64,000 nucleotides of DNA, taken from Nonomuraea sp. NEAU-A123. Lineage in GTDB: Bacteria > Actinomycetota > Actinomycetes > Streptosporangiales > Streptosporangiaceae. Below, piece by piece: positions 42,770 to 51,680 of this stretch (its first letter is position 1; each line of letters starts with the position of its first letter). The translations under genes were made by a program, and so were the position numbers. The notes under the pieces are model-generated. The model saw nothing but the letters and a program-made list of their open reading frames with translations. It searched no databases and was not told where the DNA came from. Location of the stretch: NCBI RefSeq assembly GCF_018603905.1, contig NZ_JAHFZZ010000009.1:436200-500199 (forward strand), read 5' to 3'.

Positions 42770-43578
42770 GCGGCATCGGCTATGCCGCCGCGTTCCTGGG
42801 CGGCCTGTTCTCGCTGGTCAGCCCGTGCGGGGCACTGCTGATCCCGGCGTTCTTCGCCTACGCGTTCCCGGGTCGGCGACGGCTGGTGGGCCGGACGCTG
42901 CTGTTCTACGTGGGGCTGTGCGCGGTGCTGGTGCCGTTGGGGATGGGGTCGGCGCAGGTCAGCCGCCTGTTCTACGGCCGGCAGGAGCTGCTGGTCACGG
43001 TCGCGGGCTGGGCGCTGATCGGGCTGGGTGTGCTGCAGGTGGCCGGTCAGGGCTGGACGATCGGGCCGCTGGAGCGGCTGAAGGGGCACGTTCGAGGGGA
43101 TTCGGCGGGGGCCGTCCTGGTTCTGGGGGCGGTGTCCGGGCTGGCGGGGTTCTGCGCGGGGCCGGTGCTCGGCGCGGTGCTCACGGTCGCGGCGGCCTCC
43201 GGTGACGGCCTGCGCGGGGCGGTGCTGCTGGCCGTCTACGCGGCGGGCATGGCGGCCCCGCTGCTGCTGCTCGCGGGCCTGTGGCAGCGCTACGACCTGG
43301 GCGGGCGGCGCTGGCTGCGCGGTCGCGGGTTACGGCTGGGGCGGCTGCGGCTGCACACCACCTCGCTGCTGTCCGGACTGGTCTTCGGCGGGCTCGGGGT
43401 GCTGTTCCTGCTCTCCGACGGCACCCGCGGGCTGGCCCTGCCGATCCCCGACTCCTGGGAAGCCCGGCTGGAGGAGCTCGCGGCGTCCGTCCAGGACGTA
43501 CTGCCCGACCTGCTCGTCGTCGGGATCGCCGCGCTGACGGTGACCGCCGTCACCGCGTGGCGCCTCAGACGCCGCTGA
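42766..43578 (+). CDS. CcdA/DsbD-type membrane thiol transporter
   Basis: 270 residues, about six to seven membrane helices. The CcdA family cysteines lie in LFSLVSPCGALLIPAFF and SGLAGFCAGPVLGAVLT. CcdA proteins pass reducing equivalents from cytoplasmic thioredoxin to extracytoplasmic thiol proteins. The 4-bp overlap with the DsbA-like gene shows an operon and a shared function in extracytoplasmic thiol redox. Confidence 0.88.
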   Translation: MSGIGYAAAFLGGLFSLVSPCGALLIPAFFAYAFPGRRRLVGRTLLFYVGLCAVLVPLGMGSAQVSRLFYGRQELLVTVAGWALIGLGVLQVAGQGWTIGPLERLKGHVRGDSAGAVLVLGAVSGLAGFCAGPVLGAVLTVAAASGDGLRGAVLLAVYAAGMAAPLLLLAGLWQRYDLGGRRWLRGRGLRLGRLRLHTTSLLSGLVFGGLGVLFLLSDGTRGLALPIPDSWEARLEELAASVQDVLPDLLVVGIAALTVTAVTAWRLRRR

Positions 43579-43590
43579 CGGACCGGCCCC

Positions 43591-44142
43591 TTAAAGCGGT
43601 GCGCGCCGGCGGGCGCGGAAGCCTGCCGCCTTGGCGCGGTTGCCGCACTCGTGCATGTCGCACCAGCGCCGCGACGACCCGCGCGAGGCGTCGACGTACA
43701 GGCGGGTGCACACCTCTCCCCCGCATTCCTTGATCTGTACGGCCCGCGGCCCGCCGAGCAACTGGACCGCCTCCCTGGCCACCGTCGAGAGGGCGGCGTC
43801 GAGATCCCCGTCACGCTCGACCCGCCCGGCGCCGTTCAACCGCACGGACGCGGGCGGCCCGGCGGCGATCCGGTTGACCAGCCGGCGATCCTCCTCCGAC
43901 GGCAGAGCCCCGCCCGGCACCACCCCGGTGGCCAGCCGGTAGATGGCCTCCCGCACCGTCTTCCCCGCCGCGAGCTCGGCGTCGCCGACCGCGGGCGGTA
44001 CGTCGAGGATGCCTGCCTCGACCGTCCACCGCGCCAGCTCCGCCGGATCGCGCAGCAGGTCGGTCCGGTCCGAGCGGCGGTGCTGCACGGTGCCCGCCAG
44101 GTCGAGGCCCAGATTGCCGCTGATGAAGGTGAAACCCGTCAC
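43591..44142 (-). CDS. CGNR zinc-finger (ABATE-domain) regulator
   Basis: 183 residues. The N-terminal ABATE domain begins FTFISGNLGLDLAGTV; the C-terminal zinc finger has CGGEVCTRLYVDASRGSSRR with WCDMHECGNRAKAAGFRAR, giving four cysteines and the CGNR signature. Proteins of this type are putative stress regulators often divergent from a transporter, as here with the EamA exporter. GTG 44142 fits the family start better than longer frames. Confidence 0.88.
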   Translation of the reverse strand: MTGFTFISGNLGLDLAGTVQHRRSDRTDLLRDPAELARWTVEAGILDVPPAVGDAELAAGKTVREAIYRLATGVVPGGALPSEEDRRLVNRIAAGPPASVRLNGAGRVERDGDLDAALSTVAREAVQLLGGPRAVQIKECGGEVCTRLYVDASRGSSRRWCDMHECGNRAKAAGFRARRRAPL

Positions 44143-44160
44143 ACTCTCATAGTAACCACG

Positions 44161-44213
44161 TTGACAGGTTATGCGAAGCACGGAACAGTGAAATAACCAT
44201 TTTAAGGGGTTAT
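44161..44213. promoter_or_regulatory. Three GGTTAT/ATAACC elements in the divergent promoter
   Basis: GGTTAT (44167-44172), ATAACC (44193-44198) and GGTTAT (44208-44213) alternate in orientation between the CGNR gene and the EamA gene, forming two inverted pairs. A TTGACA (-35-like) precedes the first at 44161-44166. The pattern suits binding of the CGNR protein to its own and the exporter promoter. Confidence 0.5.
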
Positions 44214-44225
44214 GGAGGCTTCGCC

Positions 44226-45101
44226 GTGGCGATCAGCGTGATGGAGACCAGGGACAAGACGTCGTCGGCGGTGATGCCGCCCCTGTTCGTGGTGATGTGG
44301 AGCAGCGCCTTCATCGCGGGGGTGATCGGCGTCGGGTCGGCGCCGCCGCTGCTGCTGACGTTCGCCAGGTTCGCGCTGGCGGGACTGTTGCTGGGCGGGT
44401 TCGCGCTGGCCGTACGGGCGCCGTGGCCGCGTGGGCGGCGGCTGGCGCACGTGGTGGGGTCCGGGATCTTGGTCCAGGCGGTGCAGTTCAGCGCGTTCTA
44501 CTCGGCGATCGGCCTGCACGTGCCCGCCGCGGTGGTGGCGCTGGTGCAGGGCCTGAACCCGGTGCTGATCGCGCTGGTGGCGGGGCGGCTGCTGGGCGAG
44601 CGGGTGAGCCCGCGCCAGTGGCTGGGCTTCGGGCTCGGCGCGGCCGGGGTGGGGCTGGCGGTGGCGGATCGGTTGAGCTTCTCCTTGGCCGGGGTGGCGT
44701 TCTGTGTGGTCGGGCTGCTGGCGTTGAGCCTGGGCACGGTTTACCAGAAGCGGTTCGCCGGGGACATGGACGTGCGGACGGGCACCGCGACGCAGTTCCT
44801 CGTCAGCGCGCCGCTGGTGGGGCTGGCCTCGCTGGTGTTCGAGACGCCGCGGGTGACGGACTGGGGCGCGTTCTCCGGCGCCGTGGGCTGGCTGGTGCTG
44901 GTCAACTCGATCGGCGCGTTCCTGCTGCTCAACACCATGCTGAAGAACGCGCCCGCGAGCCGGGTGAGCACGATGTTCTTCCTCACCCCGTCGGTCACCG
45001 CGGTGATGGCGTGGCTGTTCGTCGGGCAGTCGCTGCACCCGCTGGCGGTCGCGGGCCTGGTGGTCGGCGGCGCCGGAGTGCTGCTGGCGAACCGGCGCTG
45101 A
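44226..45101 (+). CDS. EamA/DMT-superfamily exporter
   Basis: 291 residues with ten predicted helices formed by two EamA repeats (FVVMWSSAFIAGVIGVGSAP, then SLGTVYQKRFAGDMD starting the second half, and FLTPSVTAVMAWLFVGQSL). Family members export amino acids or other small metabolites. GTG 44226 is selected because GGAGG lies 8 bases upstream. Divergent from, and likely controlled by, the CGNR regulator. Confidence 0.9.
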   Translation: MAISVMETRDKTSSAVMPPLFVVMWSSAFIAGVIGVGSAPPLLLTFARFALAGLLLGGFALAVRAPWPRGRRLAHVVGSGILVQAVQFSAFYSAIGLHVPAAVVALVQGLNPVLIALVAGRLLGERVSPRQWLGFGLGAAGVGLAVADRLSFSLAGVAFCVVGLLALSLGTVYQKRFAGDMDVRTGTATQFLVSAPLVGLASLVFETPRVTDWGAFSGAVGWLVLVNSIGAFLLLNTMLKNAPASRVSTMFFLTPSVTAVMAWLFVGQSLHPLAVAGLVVGGAGVLLANRR

Positions 45102-45127
45102 GCCTCAGGCCCACACGGCGCCGGTCC

Positions 45128-46213
45128 TCAGAACGGCTTGGCGCCGGTCCACGGCACCCCGGCGCGGGTCTCCGGCGTCTCGATGCGGAAGCGGGGCAGA
45201 GCCTCGGGGAAGTTCTCTCTCACGTACGTCACGAGATGTTCGCGTACGTCGCACTTGAGGTCCCAGGCGGAGGGCGAGTCGGCGGCGCTCATCAGCGCCC
45301 GCAGCTCGACCAGCCCGTTCGGCAGCACGTCGGTGACCTGGAGCGTCCAGTCCTTCTGGTCCCACAGCGGGTTTTCCTGGATGTAGCGGTAGAGCTCCTC
45401 GCGCAGCTTGTCGACCGGCACCGACCAGTCGACGCGCAGGAACACCACGGCGAGGACCCGGCTGCCGTGCCTGGTCCAGTTCTCGAACGGGTTCTGGGTG
45501 AAGTAGGAGACGGGCAGGACCATGCGGCGCTCGTCCCACAGGCGCACCACGACGTAGGTGAGCGTGAGCTCCTCGATCCTGCCCCACTCGTCGTTGACCA
45601 CGACCACGTCGTCGAGACGGAGTGCGTCGCTGAAGGCGAGCTGGAGCCCGGCCAGCATGTTGCCGATGGTCGGCTGGGCGGCGATGCCGACGATGGCGCC
45701 CGCGATGCCCGCCGAGGCGAGCAGCCCGGCGCCCAGCGCCCGGACCTGCGGGAAGGAGAAGAGCATGGCGCCGACCGCCAGCACGACGATGGTCACGGCG
45801 GCGACGCGGCGGACCAGCCCGATCTGGGTCATGATCCGCCGTGCCCGGCGGTTGCGCTCTCCTTGGACGAGGACCAGCCGGTCCAGGACGACGTCGGTGA
45901 GGGCGTAGTTGGCCTGGACGATCAGCCAGGTGACGCAGGCGATGGTGACCAGGCCGAGCACCCGGTCGACCGTGCCGCCGAGCTCGCGTTGGCGGACGGC
46001 CTCGCCGAGCATCCCCGGCGAGAACACCAGGTTGGCCGCCACCACGACCCCCACCGCGTACGCCGGCCAGGTGCAGTGCTCCACCAGGTGCCGGGCGAGC
46101 CGCCATTTTCGGCCCACCCTGACCAGCAGCCGCCTGACCACCTCCACCACGAGAATGGCGCCCGCCACTGAAATGGCGAGGATGAGCCAGTCGGTCGGCG
46201 ACTGCACGTTCAT
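45128..46213 (-). CDS. MscS-family mechanosensitive channel
   Basis: 361 residues: four N-terminal membrane helices, the pore-lining MscS helix (ALGAGLLASAGIAGAIVGIA, then AQPTIGNMLAGLQLAF), the beta domain (LDDVVVVNDEWGRIEELTLT) and a C-terminal alpha-beta domain. It would release solutes on osmotic downshift or act as a small-conductance channel. It lies 12 bp after nrdB in the same direction, so some co-transcription is possible. Confidence 0.92.
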   Translation of the reverse strand: MNVQSPTDWLILAISVAGAILVVEVVRRLLVRVGRKWRLARHLVEHCTWPAYAVGVVVAANLVFSPGMLGEAVRQRELGGTVDRVLGLVTIACVTWLIVQANYALTDVVLDRLVLVQGERNRRARRIMTQIGLVRRVAAVTIVVLAVGAMLFSFPQVRALGAGLLASAGIAGAIVGIAAQPTIGNMLAGLQLAFSDALRLDDVVVVNDEWGRIEELTLTYVVVRLWDERRMVLPVSYFTQNPFENWTRHGSRVLAVVFLRVDWSVPVDKLREELYRYIQENPLWDQKDWTLQVTDVLPNGLVELRALMSAADSPSAWDLKCDVREHLVTYVRENFPEALPRFRIETPETRAGVPWTGAKPF

Positions 46214-46225
46214 GCCCCCAATGTC

Positions 46226-47221
46226 TTAGAAAGCCTCATCAAAGGTCACATTGCCCTCAACAGCCACTTGGTATGCGGACACCCGCCGTTCGAAGAAGTT
46301 GGCCAGCTCCTGCACGTCCTGCAGTTCCATGAAACCGAACGGGTTGGCCGTGCCGTACCTCTGGGGCAGCCCGAGCCGGGCCAGCCGCTGATCGGCGACG
46401 TATTGGAGGTATTCGCGCATCTGCTCGACGCTCATGCCGGGCATGCCATCGCCGCACAGGTCGCGGGCGAAGGCCAGCTCGGCGGCGACGGCCTCCTCTA
46501 TCATGCGGATGACCTGCTCCCCCAGCTTGTCATCGAACAACTCGGGCTCCTCGGCCCGCACGGTGTCGACCACGCTGAAAGCGAACTCCATGTGCATGGA
46601 CTCGTCGCGGAAAACCCAGTTGGTGCCGGTGGCCAGCCCGCTGAGCAGGCCCCTCGACCGGAACCAGTATACGTAGGCGAACGCGCCGTAAAAGAAGAGC
46701 CCCTCGATGCAGGCGGCGAAGCAGATCAGGTTGAGCAGGAACTGCCGCCGCTCGTCCGCGGTCTCCAGCCGCCGGAGCCCGTTGATCGAGTCGATCCACT
46801 GGAAGCAGAACTCCGCCTTGTCCCTGATGGACGGAATGTGCTCGACGGCGCCGAACGCCTTGACCCGCTCCTCCAGGTCGGGCAGGTACGTGTCGAGCAG
46901 CGTCAGGTAGAACTGCACGTGCACGGCCTCCTCGAACAGCTGCCTGCTGAGATACAGGCGGGCTTCGGGAGCGTTGACGTGCTGATAGAGGTTGAGCACG
47001 AGGTTGTTGGCCACGATGGAGTCGCCGGTGGCGAAGAAGGCGACCAGCCGGTGGATCAGGTGGCGCTCCTGCGGCGTCATCTTGGCCAGGTCGGCGAGGT
47101 CGGAGTGCAGGTCCACCTCCTCGACGGTCCAGGTGTTGCGGATGGCGGCGCGGTAGCGCTCATAGAAGTCCGGATAGCGCATGGGACGCAGGGTCAGGTC
47201 CATGCCGGGATCGAGCAGCAT
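46226..47221 (-). CDS. nrdB: Ribonucleoside-diphosphate reductase, beta subunit (class I)
   Basis: 331 residues. The diiron ligands are all recognisable: Asp in FATGDSIV, Glu and His in FEEAVHVQFY, Glu in CIEGLFFYGAF, and Glu/His in RDESMHMEF. The tyrosine four residues after the His (HVQFY) is the expected radical site, so this is a tyrosyl-radical enzyme. It is 24 bp downstream of nrdA and shares its cobalamin-riboswitch control. Confidence 0.95.
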   Translation of the reverse strand: MLLDPGMDLTLRPMRYPDFYERYRAAIRNTWTVEEVDLHSDLADLAKMTPQERHLIHRLVAFFATGDSIVANNLVLNLYQHVNAPEARLYLSRQLFEEAVHVQFYLTLLDTYLPDLEERVKAFGAVEHIPSIRDKAEFCFQWIDSINGLRRLETADERRQFLLNLICFAACIEGLFFYGAFAYVYWFRSRGLLSGLATGTNWVFRDESMHMEFAFSVVDTVRAEEPELFDDKLGEQVIRMIEEAVAAELAFARDLCGDGMPGMSVEQMREYLQYVADQRLARLGLPQRYGTANPFGFMELQDVQELANFFERRVSAYQVAVEGNVTFDEAF

Positions 47222-47245
47222 TGCGGAGGTCTCCGTTCGAGGGGG

Positions 47246-49438
47246 CTACTGGCAGGCTTCGCAGGTTTCCGGGTTCTCCAAGGAGCAGGCGACGGCGTTG
47301 ACCGCGACCGTCGTCTGGGCGATCCGGGTGGCCGGGCGCGAGCGCAGGTAGTAGGTCGTCTTCAGGCCTTGCTTCCAGGCATAGGCGTACATCGAGGACA
47401 GCTTCCCGATCGTCGGGCTGGCCATGAACAGGTTGAGCGACTGCGACTGGTCGATGTACGGCTGCCGGGCCGCGGCCAGGTCGATGAGCGCCTTCTGCGG
47501 CAGCTCCCAGGCCGTGCGGTAGAGAACCTTGAGGTCACTGGGGATGCCGGGGATGTCCTGGATCGAGCCGTCCGCCCGCTTGAGGTCGTCGCGCATCCGC
47601 TGCGTCCACAGCCCGCGAGCCTGCAGATCGGCCACCAGATAGCGGTTGACCTGGAGAAACTCACCCGACAGCGTCTCGCGCTTGAACACGTTGGACACCT
47701 GCGGCTCGATGCACTCGTAGCAACCGGCGATGGAGGCGATCGTCGCGGTCGGCGCGATGGCGACCATCAGCGAGTTACGCAGCCCGGTCGTGGCGATCTT
47801 CGCGCGCAGCGCGTCCCAGCGCGGCGACCCGGCGGCGTCGTAGTGGTCGGGGTGCAGGACGCCGGCCGCCGCCCTGGTGTCGGCGTACGACGGGTGCCGG
47901 CCGCGCTCGACGGCCAGGTCGGCGGAGGTGTCGTAGGCGGCCAGGGCGATCTCCTCGGCGACGCGCGTGGACAGGCCCAGTGCCTCGGGCGAGTCGAACG
48001 GCAGCCTGAGCGTGAAGAACACGTCGGCCAGGCCCATCACGCCGAGCCCGATCGGCCGCCAGCGCTTGTTGGCCGCCTCGGCCTCGGGCGTCGGGTAGAA
48101 GCCCAGGTCGATGGTCCGGTCCAGGAAGCGCACGGCCGTACGGACGGTCTGGCGGAGCCGGGCCCAGTCGACGCCGTCGGCGGTCAGGTGGGCGGCGAGG
48201 TTGATCGAGCCGAGGTTGCACACCGCCGTCTCGCCGTCGCTGGTGACCTCGAGGATCTCGGTGCACAGGTTGGACAGGTGGATGACGTTCTCGGGCCTGG
48301 CCGTCTGGTTGGAGGTGCGGTTGGCGGCGTCCTTGAACGTCATCCAGCCGTTGCCGGTCTGGGCGAGGGTACGCATCATCCGGCCGTAGAGGGTCCGGGC
48401 GGGCAGTTGCCGGGTGTAGCGGCCCTCGGCCTCGTAGGCGCGGTAGGCGCGGGTGAACGCCTCGCCGTACAGGTCGGTGAGGTCGGGGACCTCCTTGGGG
48501 TCGAACAGCGACCAGACCTCGTCGGCCTCCACCCGGCGCATGAACTCGTCCGGCACCCAGTTGGCCAGGTTCAGGTTGTGCGTACGGCGGGCGTCCTCGC
48601 CCGTGTTGTCGCGCAGCTCCAGGAACTCCTCGACGTCGGCGTGCCAGGTCTCCAGGTAGACGCAGGCCGCGCCCTTGCGCCGGCCGCCCTGGTTGACCGC
48701 GGCGACGGAGGAGTCGAGCGTGCGCAGCCAGGGCACGATGCCGTTGGAATGCCCGTTGGTGCCCCTGATAAGGGATCCGCGCGAGCGCACCCGGGTCCAC
48801 GCGATGCCGATGCCTCCGGCGTACTTCGACAGCCTGGCCACCTGCCCGTAGCGGTCGTAGATCGACTCCAGCTCGTCGCGCGGCGAGTCGAGCAGGAAGC
48901 ACGACGACAGCTGCGGCCGGCGCGAACCCGAGTTGAACAGCGTCGGCGAGCTCGGCAGGTACGACAGCGTGGACATGAGGGCATAGAGCTCGGCGGCCTC
49001 GGCGACCGTCTCCGACAGCCCGCAGGCCACACGCAGCAGGAAGTGCTGGGGCCGTTCGAGCACTGCCCGCGACTCCGGGTGACGCAGCAGGTAGCGGTCG
49101 TAGACCGTACGCAGGCCGAAGTACTCGAAGCGCTCGTCCGCCTCGCCGGAGACGAGCGCGTCGAGCTCGGCGGCGTGGGCGCCGACGAAGGCGGCGAGCG
49201 AGTCCTGGATCAGCCCGGCGGCGTGGCTGGCGGCGATGGACTCGGAGAAGGTCCGTACGCCGTGCCCGGCCGCCTCGTCGGCGATCTCCTCGGCCAGGAG
49301 CCGGGCGGCGACCCGGGAGTTCGCCGGGTCGGTGATCACCCGGGCGGCGGCCTCCTCGATGGCCAGCCGCCGGTCGGCAGCGGCCGGCCGCTGGTCCACG
49401 GTGGCCGGGTGCCGGTCGGCCTCAATGATCTGCGTCAC
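47246..49438 (-). CDS. nrdA: Ribonucleoside-diphosphate reductase, alpha subunit (class I)
   Basis: 730 residues. Catalytic elements: the cysteine in LSSCFLLD, NxCxE in LSNLCTEILE, the second redox cysteine in AVCNLGSINLA, and the C-terminal CxxC (ETCEACQ) that is reloaded by thioredoxin. The N-terminal segment is short and shows no clear ATP cone. GTG 49438 is chosen for the GAGGAGAGAGCAC site before it. With nrdB it makes deoxynucleotides. The cobalamin riboswitch upstream implies that it is a backup for a B12-dependent class II enzyme elsewhere in the genome, as known in Streptomyces. Confidence 0.93.
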   Translation of the reverse strand: MTQIIEADRHPATVDQRPAAADRRLAIEEAAARVITDPANSRVAARLLAEEIADEAAGHGVRTFSESIAASHAAGLIQDSLAAFVGAHAAELDALVSGEADERFEYFGLRTVYDRYLLRHPESRAVLERPQHFLLRVACGLSETVAEAAELYALMSTLSYLPSSPTLFNSGSRRPQLSSCFLLDSPRDELESIYDRYGQVARLSKYAGGIGIAWTRVRSRGSLIRGTNGHSNGIVPWLRTLDSSVAAVNQGGRRKGAACVYLETWHADVEEFLELRDNTGEDARRTHNLNLANWVPDEFMRRVEADEVWSLFDPKEVPDLTDLYGEAFTRAYRAYEAEGRYTRQLPARTLYGRMMRTLAQTGNGWMTFKDAANRTSNQTARPENVIHLSNLCTEILEVTSDGETAVCNLGSINLAAHLTADGVDWARLRQTVRTAVRFLDRTIDLGFYPTPEAEAANKRWRPIGLGVMGLADVFFTLRLPFDSPEALGLSTRVAEEIALAAYDTSADLAVERGRHPSYADTRAAAGVLHPDHYDAAGSPRWDALRAKIATTGLRNSLMVAIAPTATIASIAGCYECIEPQVSNVFKRETLSGEFLQVNRYLVADLQARGLWTQRMRDDLKRADGSIQDIPGIPSDLKVLYRTAWELPQKALIDLAAARQPYIDQSQSLNLFMASPTIGKLSSMYAYAWKQGLKTTYYLRSRPATRIAQTTVAVNAVACSLENPETCEACQ

Positions 49439-49570
49439 GTGCTCTCTCCTCGCGAGCTCATCCTCGTGAGTGCGCGCGAGAGCACGGCGGCGCTGGGTTC
49501 CCCGGCCGCGACGCCCCCGGCCCTCCCTCGAGGCCCTGGACACTTCGATGGGCGGAGCCGGGTGGCTCCC

Positions 49571-49752
49571 CCAACGTCACCGGCAGGTCTTCGGGCTCGC
49601 GGGCGTGGTCCCTATGGGGCCTCCTACTGGCCGTCGCTTCCCGGATCTCTCCAGTGCTCGTGACGGCGGTTGTTCCCGCTCACCGCTGCGGGGCAGCCCC
49701 GGAATCGCACCGGGTTCCCTTTTGCTCCGCCCCGAGGGGCGAACCAGCGACG
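49571..49752 (-). promoter_or_regulatory. Cobalamin riboswitch in front of nrdAB
   Basis: The minus strand shows the full cobalamin-riboswitch series in order: GGGAACCCGGTGCGATTCC with GGGGCTGCCCCGCAGCGGTGA, GCGGGAAC, CACTGG, CCGGGAAGCG, the B12-box core GCCAGTAGG, and the closing GCCCGCGAGCCCGAAGACC with TGCCGG. It ends about 130 bases before the nrdA start. Adenosylcobalamin is expected to switch off nrdAB, as in Streptomyces (established for that genus; inferred here). Confidence 0.93.
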
Positions 49753-49758
49753 ACCAGG

Positions 49759-49786
49759 ATCCTACATCTAGTGGCCCTTCTCGCAA
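49759..49786 (-). promoter_or_regulatory. Promoter of the riboswitch-nrdAB transcript
   Basis: TTGCGA (49786-49781), 16-bp spacer, TAGGAT (49764-49759) on the minus strand, placing transcription start near 49752, exactly at the 5' edge of the riboswitch. The -35 box lies inside the last codons of the upstream lipoprotein gene. Confidence 0.65.
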
Positions 49787-50733
49787 CTACCCCAGCATGT
49801 TGTGTCAGCCGTATCGAGCATGCCGAGATCGCGGAGCACGGCCCTGGTCCTGCCGATCTCCGAGGCGAGCCACTGTTCGAAGTCGTCGCCGCTGAGCGGG
49901 ATCGAGGTCCATCCCTCCGTACGGCAGGCCGCCCGCCAGGCGGCGGACTCCGTGACCTCGTCGCAGAGCCGGATGGCGAAGTCCTTTCTGTCGTCGGACA
50001 TCCCCTCGGGCCCGACCGCCGCGCACCAGTCGGCGAAGTCGAGCCGCACCCCGCACTCCAGCAGGCTCGGCGCCTCGACACCGTCCACCCGGCGCGCGCT
50101 GGAGACGGCGAGCACCCGCACCCAGCCCTTGTCGATGGCCTTGCGCCAGTCCGCGAGCGTGCCGGTCGCCGCCGCGGCCTTGCCGCCGAGGAGCGCCGAC
50201 GTGGCCTCCGCGCTGCCGGGGAAGCCGGTGTAGTCGACCTGCCGCGTGTCGGCGCCGAGTCCCTTGGCGATCAGCCCGAACAGCAGGTGGTCGGGCTCGC
50301 CCTGCGGCCCGCCCGTCAGCGGCGTCTGGTCGGGGTGGGCGAGCAGGTGCGCGCCGAACTGGTCGAAGGTGGCGAACTTGGAATTGGCGGGCACCACCAC
50401 GACCTCGATCTGCCCGGTGAGCCTGGCCAGCGGGGTGGCGGTGTCGAGCAGCGACAGCCCGTTGTTGAGCTCGGTCGCGGCCAGCGCGGGCAGCCCGGTG
50501 ACGGTGATCCTGGTGGCGGGCGGGGTGCCGGAGACGGGGAAACCCTCCCCGCGGGCGGCCTCGACGAGCGCCCGGGCGACGCGGGCCCAGCGTCCGCCGC
50601 CGGGCACGATCGCGAACCGGCCCAAGACGCGGGCCGCGTTGACGGCGCTGCTTCCGAGGTTGCTCTCCGTGCCACATCCTGCCGCGCAGGCCATCATCCC
50701 GAGGCCGAGCGCGAAGAACCCCCGTCGGCGCAT
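49768..50733 (-). CDS. TctC/Bug-type solute-binding lipoprotein
   Basis: 321 residues with lipoprotein signal (MRRRGFFALGLGMMACAAGC). The body fits tripartite tricarboxylate transporter binding proteins (FAIVPGGGRWARVARALVEA, LTGGPQGEPDHLLFGLIA, VDYTGFPGSAEATSALLGGK, KGWVRVLAVSSARR). A GGGAGGGA site precedes ATG 50733. No TctA/TctB membrane genes are adjacent, so the partner is elsewhere or the protein is an orphan. Substrate unknown. Confidence 0.8.
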   Translation of the reverse strand: MRRRGFFALGLGMMACAAGCGTESNLGSSAVNAARVLGRFAIVPGGGRWARVARALVEAARGEGFPVSGTPPATRITVTGLPALAATELNNGLSLLDTATPLARLTGQIEVVVVPANSKFATFDQFGAHLLAHPDQTPLTGGPQGEPDHLLFGLIAKGLGADTRQVDYTGFPGSAEATSALLGGKAAAATGTLADWRKAIDKGWVRVLAVSSARRVDGVEAPSLLECGVRLDFADWCAAVGPEGMSDDRKDFAIRLCDEVTESAAWRAACRTEGWTSIPLSGDDFEQWLASEIGRTRAVLRDLGMLDTADTTCWGSCEKGH

Positions 50734-50839
50734 GGCGTCCCTCCCCTCGCACCCCAATAACTACCCCACGTCACCGACACTTAACTCATCGTCACACATC
50801 GGGCACTCACTACCGGAGATCACGAAAAGTCACGAAAAG

Positions 50840-51643
50840 CTAGGAGTGCTTCTTGCCGACGCCGACGAGCAGGTACGAGGGCAGTGAGGGCTCGCTGACC
50901 AGCCTGGGCCGGTCGGGACGCCAGTCGGGGGCGTGCACCAGGCCCGGCTCGACCAGGTCGAAGTCCCCGAAGAACGCCCGGATCTCCCCCGGGGTCCGGT
51001 CGGTGCCGGCCCCGGCCGACGCGGTCCGGTGGAGCGCCGCCGCGCCCTCCCCGAAGCGCCCCCGTGAGGTCGCGTGGGTGAGCACCAGATGGCTGCCGGG
51101 CGCCACCGCCTCGCGCAGCCTGGTCACCATCTTGCCCGGGTCGCGAACGTCGGGGAGGAAGTGCAGGATTGACACCAGCAGCACGCCCACCGGCTCGTTC
51201 ATGTCGAGGAAGCGGGCGGCCTGAGCCAGCACCTCGTCGGGGTCGAGCAGGTCGGCCTGGACGAAGACGGCCCGGCCCGCCTCCTCCAGCAGCGCTCTGG
51301 CGTGCGTGGCGACGACCGGGTCACGATCGACGTAGACGACTTTCGCCTCCGGCGCCACCTCATGCACGTTGCCCTGGGTCGGCAGCCCGCTGCCCAGGTC
51401 GAGGAACTGGCGGATGCCCGCGTCCACCAGGTAACGGACCGCACGCTGGAGGAAGGCCCGATTGGCCCGCGCGAGGGGGACGGCTTGCGGGATCAGCGCC
51501 GCAAGCCGGTCGATCGCCTCACGATCGATGGCGTAGTTGTCCGTGCCACCGAGCATGTAATCGTACATTCGTGCGAGATTTGGCGTGTGAGCATGGAACT
51601 CGGGCACAGTTTCGATCTTAAGTCCTGCCGGTCCACTTATCAC
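50840..51643 (-). CDS. S-adenosyl methyltransferase, DUF574 family (paralogue 1)
   Basis: 267 residues. The actinomycete family signature is TPNLARMYDYMLGGTDNYAI with DREA, followed by a Rossmann SAM-binding motif FLDLGSGLPTQGNVHEVA and VVYVDRDPVV. Substrate unknown. GTG 51643 is used; GTG 51607 is also possible. The 82-bp gap upstream (50758-50839) contains TCACGAAAAG twice. A second member of the family is encoded at 61656-62483. Confidence 0.88.
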   Translation of the reverse strand: MISGPAGLKIETVPEFHAHTPNLARMYDYMLGGTDNYAIDREAIDRLAALIPQAVPLARANRAFLQRAVRYLVDAGIRQFLDLGSGLPTQGNVHEVAPEAKVVYVDRDPVVATHARALLEEAGRAVFVQADLLDPDEVLAQAARFLDMNEPVGVLLVSILHFLPDVRDPGKMVTRLREAVAPGSHLVLTHATSRGRFGEGAAALHRTASAGAGTDRTPGEIRAFFGDFDLVEPGLVHAPDWRPDRPRLVSEPSLPSYLLVGVGKKHS

Positions 51644-51680
51644 GGGCTATGTGCCTATTGTTGCCGCCGTGTCGTAGCAG

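Noticed and set aside
46268-49663. Long plus-strand open frame antisense to nrdB and nrdA
   Set aside because: Low-complexity composition, no recognisable domain, and it crosses the cobalamin riboswitch region; nrdA and nrdB are certain on the other strand.
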